NCBI GenBank assembly: GCA_033239525.1
Contig: BSYO01000009.1
Coordinates: 19,365,299-19,429,298, forward strand
DNA: 64,000 nt
Source of the DNA: Nepenthes gracilis
Taxonomy: Eukaryota > Streptophyta > Magnoliopsida > Caryophyllales > Nepenthaceae
Reading direction: 5' to 3'
This document shows positions 15,315-27,401 of this stretch, piece after piece. Positions within the stretch are counted from its first letter, which is position 1. Each line of letters begins with the position of its first letter. A program made the position numbers and the translations under genes. The notes below the pieces were generated by a model, which saw only the letters and a list, made by a program, of their open reading frames with translations, was not told the origin of the DNA and searched no databases.

Positions 15315-18271
15315 ATGGCGGAAACCCTAGTTTCTGGTGAAGAAATTTGTGGGTCGAAGTCTAAATTGGACCCGGAGGAGGGTGAGGGTGGCGCGGTTGT
15401 GAAGGAGGAGGAGCATGGGGGCTTTCGGGCGGAGGTTGATACGTCAGCGCCGTTCGAGTCCGTGAAGGAGGCCGTGAGCCGGTTTGGTGGGCTTGGTTTC
15501 TGGAAGCCTAATCCCAATAAAATCTTTGAAGCACAGGTAATTTATTGTTATTATTATTTATTATTTTTTTTCATGTAATTTATTTAATTTTTTTTTGGTA
15601 TGAATGTTGTTTTTTCTGTGGTTGAAATTTAATCTAAACTATCTTGTTGATTGTTTTACTTTGCTTATGGACCTAGTTAGAAACCCTGATATATTTATTT
15701 GTTATTAGCAATTTGCTGGATAATGTCTGGCTGTCCACTAGGTTTTGAATGTATTAGTGAAAGAATTAACTCATCTGAAAATTTGGACTGCGAGTTGAAG
15801 ATCCGATAATGTTTTTGTGGTCTATCACATCCTCTCCCATAAAATTTCTCAAAAACCTTGTATTGAAACATAAATTTGTGAACTTATGACACCAATGAAT
15901 TAAACTCAAGGCCACTTGATCAATAATTCTTTAAATTACGCCAAGATATCATGGCATTATATCAATAGCGATGAATGAGTTTATTCTTTAAATAGGGTGT
16001 TTGGTTGGATGGATTATGTGGAGAATGATGATTCCTAAGAATGATTATTCCCTCTTCTGGTTGGATTTTTTGGTTGATAATGATATTCCATAGAAGTTTA
16101 GTTACTCAACACACTTTGGACGCTTTGTTTTCAAACCATATTTTTTTTTTCTATATAAACAACTGCATTGCTAACCACATCATAACAATCCTCGAAAAAT
16201 TATCTGTAAACAATCTTGACAGCAAAATCAACGCCACTCTTCACTGCTGTTGGTTCAATTCAGGTGGCGTGAATGTTCTTTGGATGTCTTCTAGTCTAGG
16301 TTGGAGTCTTCCAGTGGCTGAACATCTTTCTGTTTATAGCCTAATAACACCTGCTATCTGCTATGCATGGGGTCAAGAGATGGGTCTGATTACTTTTGGA
16401 TTTATTATATGTGGTATTATTTTATATTATATAAGAGGCCTTTTTCATGAATAGAACTTATTATCAAATTATACGGTGACAACTCTACTGTCGTGTAAAT
16501 GCTTCATTATCTTCACAAGAAAAAAACTGAAAGAGAAACAAAAGCCACAAAAAAATAAATAAATGAAGGTTCTGCACTAGTGGGTGGCGGGGAGTATATG
16601 CTGAAATGGAAGTTGTAAGCTCTTACACATTGGATTGAACGATTCGTTATTTTCTCTCTGTTTATTTTCGGTGACCTGTGATTTTTCTTTGTAATAAAAA
16701 CTTACAGAGACCTTATTGTTATCTGAGGGATTTTGTAACAGCAGCTGCATGAAGGGAAGGAGATTGACATTGCAAAAGTGGAGGAGCAAGCAGCCGAGCT
16801 GGAGAAAGAGCTGATCATGAAAGAAAAGGACACACTTGATGTGCTAAAAGAACTTGAGGCAACCAAAACTATAGTTGAAGAACTCAAGTCTAAACTACAA
16901 AGAGAAGAGTTTTCTTCCCAACCAAATGTTGATGTAAATCCGAACTGTAAGGAAGCAACTCTCATTGAAGATGTACACGAAGGAAACAATCCAAATGTTG
17001 GCGAAACATGTCAGGAAGTGGCAGCAAATTTGAGCTCGTGCCCATCTTCTGCACCGGGTTTAATTTTATTGGAGCTGAAACAGGCGAAGCTGAACCTTAG
17101 TAGGACCACGAACAATCTTGCTGAAATCCGAGCATCAGTTGAATCTTACAACAGGAAAATTGAGAAAGAAAGGATCGCACTGGAGAAGACCCGGGAAAGG
17201 TTAACCTCAAGCACTTCTAAGATTGCGTCTCTTGAAGAAGAGCTCAATCGAACAAGGTCAAAGCTACAATCGGTAAAAGATATGGTGGCTAAAGATGGTA
17301 GCAGGGATATTTCCGCTGAGATTCAAAGATTGACTTCTGAGGCAGAGCAATGCAAGAGAATGGGAGAAGCTGCCAAATCAGAGGTCATTAGAGTGATGTC
17401 TGAAATTGAACAGACAAAGACAAAGATAAGGACAGCTGAGATCCGAATGGTTGCAGCTAAGAAGATGAAGGGAGCTGCGAGAGCAGCGGAAGCTGTTGCT
17501 CTTGCAGAAATCAAGGCCATAGAGAAGAGTGTGATCTCGATCTCATCTGAGGCTTCCGAGCAAAACTCAGATGCAGTAACTCTTACCTTCGAAGAATACA
17601 CTTCCTTGGCAAGCACAGCGCGGGATGCTGAGGAGGCTTCCAAGATTAAGGTAATAGATGCCATGCTTCGAGTTGATGAAGCGAGTTTATCTCAATTGGA
17701 TATCTTAAAGAGGGTAGAGGAAACCATGGAAGAAATCAAGATTTCAAAGAAGGCGCTGGAAGAAGCTTTGAGCAGAGTAGAGGCTGCGACTACAGCTAAG
17801 CTAGCCGTCGAGGAGGCCCTTCGCAAATGGAGGTCTGATCACGAGCAGAAAAGACGCTCTGTGTATGGTTCTACAAAGTTCAAGAATTCTTGCCCTTCTC
17901 ACAATCGAAGAGTCTCTCGAATGCTCGACGTGAACGGAGTTAATCTGATCAATGATGCATCGGCAGCACCGACACTCACGCCGACGTTGTCAATAGGACA
18001 AATACTGAGCAGGAAGCTGCTTGTGACCGAAGAATTTGAGGGAGGGAAGAACAGTGTAAAAAGAAAGGTGTCTTTGGGTCAGATGCTGGGTAGACAGAAT
18101 GGTGGTGATTTATTATCATCTTCTTCTTGGAGGCTTGAGAGAGAAAATGGGAGTAAGAAGTTCCCTGCAAAGAGAAAGAAGTTTGGGTTTGCTCGATTTT
18201 CACTACTCTTGGCCAAGCAAGACAAGAAGAAGAAGAAGCCAACTCCGGTTTCAAGGGGCATCCGTTGTTGA
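15315..18271 (+). CDS. WEB/PMI-like coiled-coil protein, two exons
   Basis: Exons are 15315-15536 and 16742-18271 (583 residues). The intron starts GTAATT and ends AACAGCAG, a NAGNAG acceptor, so exon 2 may instead begin at 16745 and lose one Gln. The N-terminus carries DTSAPFESVKEAVSRFGGLGFWKP, characteristic of the WEB family (WEB1, PMI2/WEB2, PMI15; DUF827). A long charged heptad-type coiled coil covers about residues 80-440. The C-terminus has LSIGQILSRKLL and a basic KKFGFARF tail, as in PMI2/PMI15-like members. Length is close to Arabidopsis PMI15 (about 570). Characterised relatives are cytosolic and act in blue-light chloroplast positioning through cp-actin. Which paralogue this is cannot be settled. 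The ATG at 15315 is the first in frame. The 1.2-kb intron has no supported gene. Confidence 0.88.
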
Positions 18272-19685
18272 TGGCTATGGGTTGCTTTGTCATGGCAGAG
18301 ACTACTCATTTCCATTTCTTTGGTGTTAGTGGTTTTTTCGTTGCTTTCATGATGATTTTGCCTGGCCTATGATCCGGCTTGCTTAGTGTTTGTTTTCCTT
18401 GTTCTACTTCTATCAGTAGTTGTAGGGTCTCTTGAGATAATTTTATCTCTTAACATTAATTATAATCATGACTAGTTTGAGGAAGTATGCTGGGCTATAT
18501 AGTTGAGTTGATTTGAGTTGTTGAGATTGTTATGTTATCTGGCTGTCATGAATTAGTTATGAAAGTAATTTATTTCATAATATAAGGTAAAATTGTATAT
18601 AATTTTTCAGATTCCTTACATACTACCAACTTGATGAACATGGATCCTGTTTTAATGATTTTAGAAGGGAGGGAGGGCCGAGGAAGATGCATGGGCATCT
18701 TCTTCTTCTATGCCCTCCTATTTTCTGCTAAAGAAAACTAGGCCGAGAGTTACAAAGTTGTTTTTATTGTGAATTGAGATTATCTTCTTTAAATTATGGT
18801 AATAATCTCTCAGTATGTAAGGGTTAAGGTTAAGTGGCACATGAAAATGTGTTGAAATCATGGTGATACTATGGTGTTTTTCTTGATCATCAAGTGTTGA
18901 TAAATGAATAAAAATAATTAAGTATTGGTATATTTTTTTATTACAAATATTAGAATGGTTATTCGCATAAGCGTTAGCATACATAATTTAAAGAGTACAT
19001 TTGTTCTCATTTATTGTTATGAAAAAAATAGGTTCAAAGGCAATAATAAGTCTAAGATACACGTAGATATTATAAATATTGGACATTTATACCATTGGTT
19101 ATCATTAATTTAAATGATATATTTGGCGTCAACATATATTATTATTATCATTATTATTATTATTATTACTACAAAGATTTGATCTTAAATTTTTGTTGTA
19201 AAGCTCAAATATTTATATCCGGTATGTCATTTTAATCGATTAAAAGAAAGGCCCTGATATTAAAATTAAAAATTTTTAAAATTTTGTCATGCTATCGACA
19301 GTAATTTTCTTAAAGTGGCACCTAAGCCAACTCCTTGTTAATCAGTTAAACAATTATTTAGATGGGGAACTATGCGTTTTAGATTTGTTATTATGTTGGA
19401 CGAAATTTCTGGATCTTACATTTGAAAGTTTGTATATGCATGATTTCGTATTTATATGCTATTAGTGCGTAGATCGGTATTATTTAGGCTATAATATGAA
19501 AATCGTTTTCAGATTTGCTGTTTCGAAATTTGATCCTGTGACCCCTCAGCCTTGTGTTGATAACATGCAATTGGACCGACAGTCATCTAGGTCTACTGTA
19601 GTGTCCATTTGTGGATTTTTGGTCGGCTCGATTTTTTTAGTCAGATTATATCGTGTAACTTTATTTTTTTGAAATTAAAATTCGA
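18272..19685. other. WEB gene 3' flank and AT-rich intergenic DNA
   Basis: No gene is supported. An (ATT)n tract lies at about 19139-19167. Short frames at 18718-18984 (-) and 18925-19113 (+) lack recognisable similarity. Confidence 0.55.
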
Positions 19686-20430
19686 TGAGACCCAAATCGC
19701 TTATTTAAATTATGATTAAACAATCGATAATTTATAATAAGTATACAACAATCACCAATAATGAAATAAAACGTAATTTTAGGTGAGAGATTCTCTTAAG
19801 AATAAGAGAAAAAATCGCATGACGATATGTCTGAAATATCTTCACTATTAATCAGTTCTATTACATAAATTACGTAAGTATGAGGACTAAATACCTTATA
19901 ACAAATAGATCGAATAAAAATGAGTACAAGACGAAAAAGTAAAAGTATAATCGGTAAAACGTTCTTCTCAACTCTAAAAATAGTGTACCCAAAGTTAGTA
20001 GATATTAAAATACAATTTTAAACTCAACCTGATACTCGAATTTTCATATTCTCCATTTTTTCTCTCTTTCTCTTTTTTTTCTCTCAAAGTTGGTGCTCTC
20101 TAAGTTTAAAATTTGCAAGTGGCTAACATTAAAAACACGTGAGTATATTTTTATACTATGAATCACGCTTGAACACTCAACAGGCGCCCCTCGGACGCGA
20201 GTGTCACCGAAAAATGATTCTCGAGTGCACCTCAAGTGTGTGCTCACTGTTTTCAGTGCCTCGAGCACTCTCCCTCTGGTATCAACACTTTAGGTGCTGG
20301 TCGTACACATTTCGTACTCGCAAAGTTACAATACTTTGTATTGATACAATATCCATATAATTTCGTCCGAACCACTAAACGATATCTCAAATGGGAATGA
20401 ACGTATATGGGAGTGATCCATAATCCAACA
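19686..20430 (-). mobile_element. Solo LTR, minus orientation, copia-like
   Basis: The right end reads TAATCCAACA, so on the minus strand the LTR begins TGTTGGATTA. Its minus-strand order parallels the LTR at 24597-25302: a TGTTGG start, CTCGAG/GTGCTCGAG-rich U3, AGTATAAA, purine-rich AGAGAAA tract, CTCTACC and GTACTC(A)TT segments, and an ATTACGT...TTATTT end. The left end near 19686 is approximate and no clean target duplication was seen. Confidence 0.5.
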
Positions 20431-20486
20431 AAATTTTCATTTGAATTAATTGTTGTAAATATATAATTTACTTGCGAGTGCGCGCA

Positions 20487-20779
20487 AGCTGAACAATTCT
20501 GGGGAGAGGAAAGTTATCTTTCTGGCAAGTTTTGTTGATATCTGTGAAGTCTACACACATTTTTCATTTTTTATTACTCTTCTTAACCATCACAATGTTG
20601 GACAACCAATCCAGGTAGTACACTTTCCTTATGAATCCCGCATCCAAATGCTTCTTTACCTTCTCCCGGATCGCCACCAGCTTTTTCACTAAATAATTTC
20701 TTCTTTTCTGCCTAATGGGTTTATGAGTAGGGTCTAGGCCCAACTTATGGACTGTTACTCCAGTTGGTATCTCGGGCAT
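20487..20779 (-). pseudogene. Ty3/gypsy RT, N-terminal fragment
   Basis: Shows the conserved lead-in to gypsy RT: KPIRQKRRN, then AGFIRKVYYLDWLSNIVMVKK, with the next segment reading KMCVDFTDINK and FPLPRI. The Trp codon that usually precedes the RMC/KMC motif is a TGA stop (about 20564-20566). Homology ceases right after PLPRI, before the YxDD active site, so the enzyme is both truncated and interrupted. Confidence 0.8.
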
Positions 20780-20898
20780 GTCACTCGGGACCCAAGGAAA
20801 AACGTCTAAATTCCTTTGTAGGAAACTAATAAGCTGATCCCGGAAGGCTTTTGGCAGGATGCTTCCTATTTGGATGGTCTTCCCTAAATCTTCGGGGT

Positions 20899-21297
20899 CT
20901 AAAGGAACTCAGTCAATGGCTTCCCCAGACTTGCCTGTTGCAATGTTGTTTTGTCGCGAAAGTTTAAGTCTTCCATAGGTCGAGGGAGAGGAGTTTGCAT
21001 AACTTGGGACAGGTAACATGTCTGTCTGACGGTTTGGTCTCCGAGGACCTCCCCAACTCCATATAGCATCGAGAACTTCATTTTTAAGTGCAAGATAGAC
21101 GTTACTGGCCCAAAGGCAGTTAGGCATGAGCATCCGAGGATTGCATTATAGACCAAGGACAGCTCTATGACCAGAAAAGATAGGGTCTTTGACAGCATCC
21201 TCGTATGATTCCCTAGTGTGACCTCAATCTGGATGATTCCCTGTACTGGTACTGACTCGTTGTCCAACCCGTAGATGGGTCCTTCCGTTGAGGTCAT
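20899..21297 (-). pseudogene. Ty3/gypsy aspartic-protease region, C-terminal part
   Basis: A 132-residue frame contains IYGLDNESVPVQGIIQI, a VTLGN segment, and VYNAILG followed by LTAFGPVTSILHLKMKF. This is the usual C-terminal half of the gypsy protease and linker (compare the family's AYNAILGRP..LKLKFPT). The catalytic DSG half would lie upstream at about 21300-21500, where the frame is broken by a stop. Confidence 0.75.
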
Positions 21298-21499
21298 CTA
21301 GCTCCTTTTAAGTCCCAATCTCAGGAAAGTATCAAAATAAAGAATATTTTGCGAGCTTCTATTATCGAAAAACACCCGTTTTATCTGATAATCTAAGTTA
21401 CCATCAGAAACGAGAGTAATTACAACAAAAGGATCAAAATGAGGGGATGTTACATGGGCCATATCTTTGTTACTAAAACTAATAACTAAAACTAATAAT

Positions 21500-23160
21500 C
21501 TCATCCATAGATTCTACCCTTGGTCTTTTGCCTTTCACTGCTGTGTCCTCCCGTGCGCCTATTGCCGCCAGACGGGTAGAGATTATGTTGATCACTCCCG
21601 CAACCACTCTGCCCCTTGGTGGGTCAGGTTCAGCCGATTCTACTGCTCCGAATGTCTGCCCCAGTCTTTGTAAGAAGCAGTTGAGATAACCCCTCCTAAT
21701 AAGCTCATCAATCTCCTTTTACAGCGTCCTGCAATCATCGGTACTATGACCTCTGCAACGGTGATAGTGACAATATTTAGTCTTGTCACTACCTTCTGGA
21801 TTCTTTAGCCCTTTGGGACACTTTAAAAATTTCTCGTCCCAAATTTGTATCAAGATGTTAGTATGCGAGTCGTTCAAGGGAGTTAGGCTAACAGGCTTGT
21901 ACTCCCTGGGTACGTTCTGCTCGGACTTCTATTGCTTCCTGAGCGCTCAAAAGTCCTGTCTAGTTTCGTGCCTCCGACGCCCTCAGAGGAAAGCTCTCCA
22001 CCTGGATGGGCCTCTTTGCATCGCTTGCCTCTTTGGCCGCAGTGTAAGCTCTCGCTATATACTCGACCTCCCTGAATGTCTATGAACCCTTATGCACAAG
22101 GTGCTTGAAGAAGCTTCCTCCTTCCAAAGCGGACAGAAAAGCGGTTAACTTGACCCCATCAGTTAACCTTAAGATCTACCTGGCATCGGATATAAAACGA
22201 GACAGTAAGCTTTTCAAACTCTCCCTGGCACCTTGCTTCACGCAAGTAAGGTGCCACGGTTGCTTCTCGATCTTCTAGCTAGAAGCGAACTAAGAGAGGA
22301 AGGCTTCTGCTAGCTCTCTGAACGAGTGGATGGAGCCCACTGGCATTCCATAGAACCAGATCCTTACATCTCCCTTAAGCGTCGAGGGGAAGCATTGGCA
22401 CATTATTGCTTCATCTAAGCCTTAGAAGCTCAAATGCTCGCAGAAGTGATTCAAGCGATCCATTGAATCAGCACCTCCATTGTATTCATTTAGATTGGGC
22501 ATTTTGAATTTCGGGGGAAGTGGCCTTACCCTGATCTCTGCTGTAAATGAAAATTTACGGAAGTCGGCAATTCCTCCCTCATCTCCACCAAAAACTCAAC
22601 GAAATACTCTGTCGAGCTTTTCCTCCACCTGCGAGGTGGCCGCCATTTTCTTCTCGTTGAGAAAAGTCCTCAACTCATGGGGATCTTGTCCGGCTTGTTG
22701 CCCCGGGCTGCTCCTCGTCCCCAGTGGGACCTCCTCCATGTGGGCTATGTCCTGAACGGCGTGTTATTGGTTGTTATGGACACAACGGAAGTTTCGTCTC
22801 TCAGGATTTCCCTCCTGCGTCCATGGTCCTAAGCGTCTGTGGAGACGCGACGAAGATTGGTCGCTTAAGGCAACTTGTATCCGTGGGGTCTCAATCGGAG
22901 TGGCATGTTTCTTTCCCCTCCCTTTTCTCCGGGAAGTCACTATTTGGGAGGCCTTATATGGCACTTCCCTTAGGCATTCATTCATCGTGGTGCAAAGGCC
23001 TTGAACGGCTTGGGCTACATCGTCCATCCTTACGGCCAACACTCGTACGTAAGGGTTAGGATGATCCTCTATCCTACAGCAGGGTGCTGAGTCGTTGCCT
23101 CCTGAGCACGCTTCTCGGACTGGGCCGCTGGCCTGTCCTCGGATGTTCACCATTTTGCGT
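21500..23160 (-). pseudogene. Ty3/gypsy gag, decayed
   Basis: The minus strand carries a capsid-type gag segment around 22150-22550 with the order LPPKFKMPNLNEYNGGAD, a CQCFPSTLKGDVRIWFYGMP-like core and LKSLLSRF, matching the PTIKxYxGTxDPxxH...W..L architecture of plant gag. Several in-frame stops interrupt it. The region near the primer site (22764-23153) is a 129-residue frame that probably starts gag. Confidence 0.7.
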
Positions 23161-23210
23161 ATCCGATTGTGTGTTTGGAAGGGGAACGTCAGACATTTCG
23201 GTCACGTTTT

Positions 23211-23227
23211 TCATAGACGGTGCCAAA
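23211..23227 (-). other. Primer-binding site of the minus-strand gypsy element
   Basis: Directly adjoining the LTR, the minus strand reads TTTGGCACCGTCTATGA, the form commonly found at the primer-binding site of plant gypsy elements. It fixes the inner LTR boundary at 23228. Confidence 0.6.
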
Positions 23228-24048
23228 TGTTGTGTCCTTGGATCCTTGTTCTGGTCAGAACGAGGATCCGACAGCAATACCGAAAGTTTGGGTATGTAGA
23301 AATTGGGAGAGTACGAGGACGGAGATTGAGTGATGTGACGAGGACCAAAACAACAAGAGGGGGCGAGGAATATGACGCTGGAGTTTTTACATAGATAACC
23401 TTCTCCTAAATGAGAAAGGAAACCACGAGACTTTAGTCCGATAGCTGCTTTCACTATCTTATATTTAGTACGAGATTTTACAGTTCATACTTGCGGGAAA
23501 CCGGTCATAGGCCTGGTGTTTGAAAACTTAGAGAGTCGTTCTTAAAACACAAGCCCTCTCGCCTTACTTTCTTCTTTTTTTTTCTGTTTATGCTCAAGGC
23601 AACAAGAGTTAATACAAAGATTAATGTCCAGTCCCCCTTTCGGTGAACAGTTAAGGTATTTATAGCGATTGAATTTCCCGTAAAATCTATCCACATGGCG
23701 CTGGCGTGTTCCGGAGACCTGTCACAAACTCTGTGAGTTCCTCTTGTCCAATCAAGTGGGTTGCGTGCACGGCTACTTCCTGTAACGTCCATTCTGCTAG
23801 CTGCGTGCTACGCAGATCATATTCCTTCTATAGTCTGACTGGCTAGCAGCTAAATACCTCCCACGTAGACCCTGTAGGCTGAGCGGTGCCCGAGATCCAC
23901 CATGGGCCTATGGCCCATAGTGACTTTCAGGCTCACTGCATTCCGCGGGTTGGTCCATGTGCCTGGGCTTCCTGGGCCTTCGTGACTTTTGGGCTCATTT
24001 CCTGAAAAATAAATCTTCAGCGTGGGCCTTAGGAATCTGTACCCATCA
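23228..24048 (-). mobile_element. 5' LTR of the minus-strand gypsy element
   Basis: 821 bp, with TG at 23228 and CA at 24048. On the minus strand it starts TGATGGGTACAG and ends GGACACAACA. A minus-strand TATA motif (CTATAAATA, 23658-23666) lies inside, as expected for the LTR promoter. The open frame at 23505-23792 inside it is not a gene. Confidence 0.7.
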
Positions 24049-24596
24049 ATATTAAAAATATATGTGTGTTAATATATCATCTTATATTTAAAATATTTAA
24101 AAAGTTATAATAACTTATAAATGTTATTAGTTTATATTTACTTTATTTAGATTTTTTAATTGAAATAATATTCAATGTATATAATTAAGTTATATGGGCA
24201 TATATATACTTAATGGTCACATGCTTATACGTGTATTGAGGAGTTTGAGCGAGGGCGGGATGCGAAGCACCAGAAGCACAGAATAGTTGCATGTGCATTC
24301 TGTAAATCGTGACCCGCACGTAAGGCTTACAAATCCCCGGGAAATCTGAAAGCACGTGTGAGGTGGAACACGTTTAGGTCCTGTTTATTTGAAAATTTTG
24401 AAACCAGTTTTAATTTCTCTGCTATTATCTACAAAATATTCCTTAGCATTTTTTTAGAGGATTACTTAGATTTTAAAAAATATAGAAGTTTTTTTAAACC
24501 GTCTTCCATAAAATAAATTTAAAAATTATTGCTCAACTATTTAAAAAAATCGTTCATTATTATCCTTATCTAATGATTGATGATCTTGTTGGGTTA
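24049..24596. other. AT-rich intergenic DNA
   Basis: No gene was seen. A stretch starting GGTCCTGTTTATTTG (about 24376) resembles hAT-type MITE ends, but no matching inverted terminus was identified. Confidence 0.4.
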
Positions 24597-25302
24597 TAAG
24601 TCATTCCTATTGGGCCGATACCCACTTAATGTATTGTTCGATGATTCAAGCGAGGACACGCAGATGCTGTTGAAGTGCCGATTTCAAAGAGAGGGCGCTC
24701 GAGATGTGCCCGAATGATGTTCGAGGCACTAAATCGAGTAGACGGGTGCTCAAAACACGTCCGAAATACTGTTCCCAAAGGCATATGCGCCCGTGATGTA
24801 CCTGACGAGTGCTCGAGTACGGCTTATAGTATAAATATATGCTGACGCTTTTTTAGGGTTAATCACTTATATTCATTGAGACCTAAAACGTCATTTTTGA
24901 GATAAGAGGAGAAAGAGAGAATAAAGAGAAAAGATGAATATTCGAGTATTCGATTGAGTTTCGAATTATATTTTAATCTCTACCGATCGTGAGTACGCTG
25001 TTATTGGAGTTGAGAAAAATATTTTACCGATTATATTTTATATTCTTTCATCTTGTACTCATTGTCACTCAATCTATTTATTATAATGTGTCTAATCCTT
25101 ATATTTATAGGATTTGTATAATCGAACTGATAGTATAGTGAATATATTTTCAAATGAATTATCCTGTAATTTTTCTCTTTCAATCCAAATAGAATTTTCT
25201 ACGTAAAAATTACGTATTTCTTTATTATTTGTGATTGTTATTTACTCACTGTGTATTATTAATTGATCCTTATTATTTAAATAAATGGGTTATATTCTAA
25301 CA
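24597..25302 (+). mobile_element. Solo LTR, Ty1/copia type
   Basis: 706 bp, beginning TGTTGGGTTA and ending ATTCTAACA, typical copia LTR termini. GATCT before and AATCT after it form a 4-of-5 target duplication. Inside are a TATAAATA promoter motif (24830-24837) and a purine-rich leader (about 24900-24940). No second LTR or internal domain is adjacent. Confidence 0.75.
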
Positions 25303-26310
25303 AATCTTACCATTTATAAAATAAGAAGACTATCGATTTTTAATTATATAAATATTTTTTTTACTAATAATTAAACTAATAAATAAAATAACCTTTTTAA
25401 TAAAATATAAAATATTATAAAAAATTATAATTTTAATTTATCTTGATAAATTATTAAATATATAATATATTATATTTGACAACTTTTATAAATAAAAAGT
25501 TAAAACTCTTTCACATTTGAACATTCTGTTTTAATTTTATCTTTTAGTTTTTTATTATTTAATCACAACCTTCGTAATGACCAGAGAATTTTATTTATAA
25601 GAAAGACAGCTATCAAATGAACTGTCTGAAGATAGTTTTTTATTTATCCTGCCGCAAAAAAAAAAAACATAAAAATGTCATTTCCCATCATGAAGTCAAC
25701 TAAAGAAAAATAAATAAATAAATATATAAAGATGTATGTAACAATATAAATGAAGCATCTTTGATGAGATAATAATCAGATAAATATGGCCAGTGGCCTA
25801 CCAAATTGATAGGCTTTGAAATCGTGATGTCAAGTCATTCACCCTTAAAAATGGGAAAAATTAATTTATCATGCTGAAAATATTACAAGTTTATATTATT
25901 TAAATATTATTCTCTCCATATAATGATTATTTTTTATATAAATATATATATAATTTTAAAATATTTATGATTCTTAATATTAAAAATTTTGTGCATTGCC
26001 TTTGTTGAATCTTAAGATTCAATAATGCCGTGTGATCAGGTATTAGATTTTATTCTTGAGATCCGAGGCCACTCCTATAAAATATATGGTCGTTGAATTT
26101 TAGGTGATTAAGACGGTTTTTATTTTATTTTTATAAAATTTCTAAAATGTTTTTTAAAATATTAAAATATTTATATTATATAAAATTTGAAAATAAAAGT
26201 ATTATTATATTTTTAAAAAATTTTAAAATAAAACTGTCAAAAAGATAAATTTAAAAAAAAAAATTACTACCGAAAAGCTTCAATTTTAAGAACCCTTAAT
26301 TACCGAAAAG

Positions 26311-26376
<66 letters not shown>

Positions 26377-27401
26377 TCCCATAGAATTTAAAGAAACGCC
26401 ACATTTTGTGGTATGAATATGCATGGGCGGTGGGCTTGCCGAATTCGAGGAGCTCTAACTTCCATAAAATAGGAAATTTTATATTTTATATTTTAATTAT
26501 TTATTTTTAAATAAATAATTATAATTTAATTATTTTAAAATAAAATTTAAAAAATTAATTATTTTAAAATAAAATTTAATATTTCAATTATTTTAAAATA
26601 ATTGAATTATAATTATTCTTCTAAAAATAGATAATTAAATAAAAAATAAATATCTTTATTTTTTGAAAGATGGATTGCAAAATGCAAATCATGGGGCCAA
26701 TTGAAATAATTTATAAAAAAAAAAGAGAGAAAAGGGAAAAAAATAAGGGAAAAGAAAAAGAAAGACAGAAATTATGTGGGCCAGGAAAGGACAAAATTAT
26801 AAAAAATATTTTTAATATCTTTATTTTAAATTTAAATTAAATCTGTCTCATATGCTTATAAATTATATCAATTTCATCAGTAATTTCAATCATCTATGTA
26901 GACATGATTTGATATTAAATTTATCAAAATTGATTTTAACTTTTACTTATACAAAAAGTATTATAGATTGTGTAAGTTAAATTATCAATTTTTGGGTACT
27001 AATTAAAATTTAAATGTATTAATTTGATAAGAAATATTTTAAAATTGATGAAATTGACTCATCTCTAAAAATAGGAAATAAACAAATTTTCAAAAGTTAG
27101 AAATAAAAAACAAAATAAATTAATATATAAAATTTCTACAATTTGACACATAAATTAAATAATTTTAAGACTATTACCTATTATATTTTTTATATCATAT
27201 ATAAGAATTTAATTTTATGACCTAAATTAATAATTATTAAAATATCTAGCAATAACCCTATCATCGTGTTAATAGTCATAGATCTAAAGTAATATTAAAT
27301 AAACTTATAAAATTAAGTATGAATCAAATAACTTTGCCATGTATATACAAATAAAAGGTCTCCCAAAGAATGAAGACGATCTTCCTGTTGGCCGTGTATC
27401 A
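25303..27401. other. AT-rich DNA upstream of the CYP718-like gene
   Basis: No gene was seen. A TTATAAAA motif at about 27307 is a possible TATA box roughly 95 bp before the chosen ATG at 27402. If used, the leader would be short and the upstream in-frame ATG at 27339 would sit almost at the transcription start. Confidence 0.5.
26311..26375. repeat. (ATA)n microsatellite
   Basis: About 21 uninterrupted ATA/AAT trinucleotides, roughly 1 kb upstream of the P450 gene. Confidence 0.95.

Larger units (their letters stand above)
20487..24048 (-). mobile_element. Truncated Ty3/gypsy element (Tat-like)
   Basis: Read on the minus strand, the order is 5' LTR (24048-23228), primer site, gag, protease, then the beginning of reverse transcriptase, ending abruptly near 20487 next to a solo LTR. 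RNase H, integrase and the 3' LTR are absent. Several in-frame stops show it is dead. The order PR-RT and the protein signatures assign it to Ty3/gypsy. The Tat-like placement is inferred from the primer-site sequence TTTGGCACCGTC and the gag type. Confidence 0.8.

Noticed and set aside
15194..15517. 107-residue minus-strand frame opposite WEB exon 1
   Set aside because: It is the antisense shadow of a well-supported coding exon and shows no family features.
15990..16140. MITE-like start (GGGTGTTTGGTTGG) in the WEB intron
   Set aside because: No matching inverted terminus or target duplication was found.
16041..16454. 137-residue frame in the WEB intron
   Set aside because: No recognisable domain, no splice connection, lies between a good donor and acceptor; treated as intron.
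22480..23394. Plus-strand frames of 70-110 residues
   Set aside because: They lie opposite the minus-strand gypsy gag and show no similarity themselves.
27339..27401. In-frame upstream ATG of the P450 gene
   Set aside because: It would put 21 polar and charged residues before the membrane anchor; the ATG at 27402 starts the anchor directly as in P450s.
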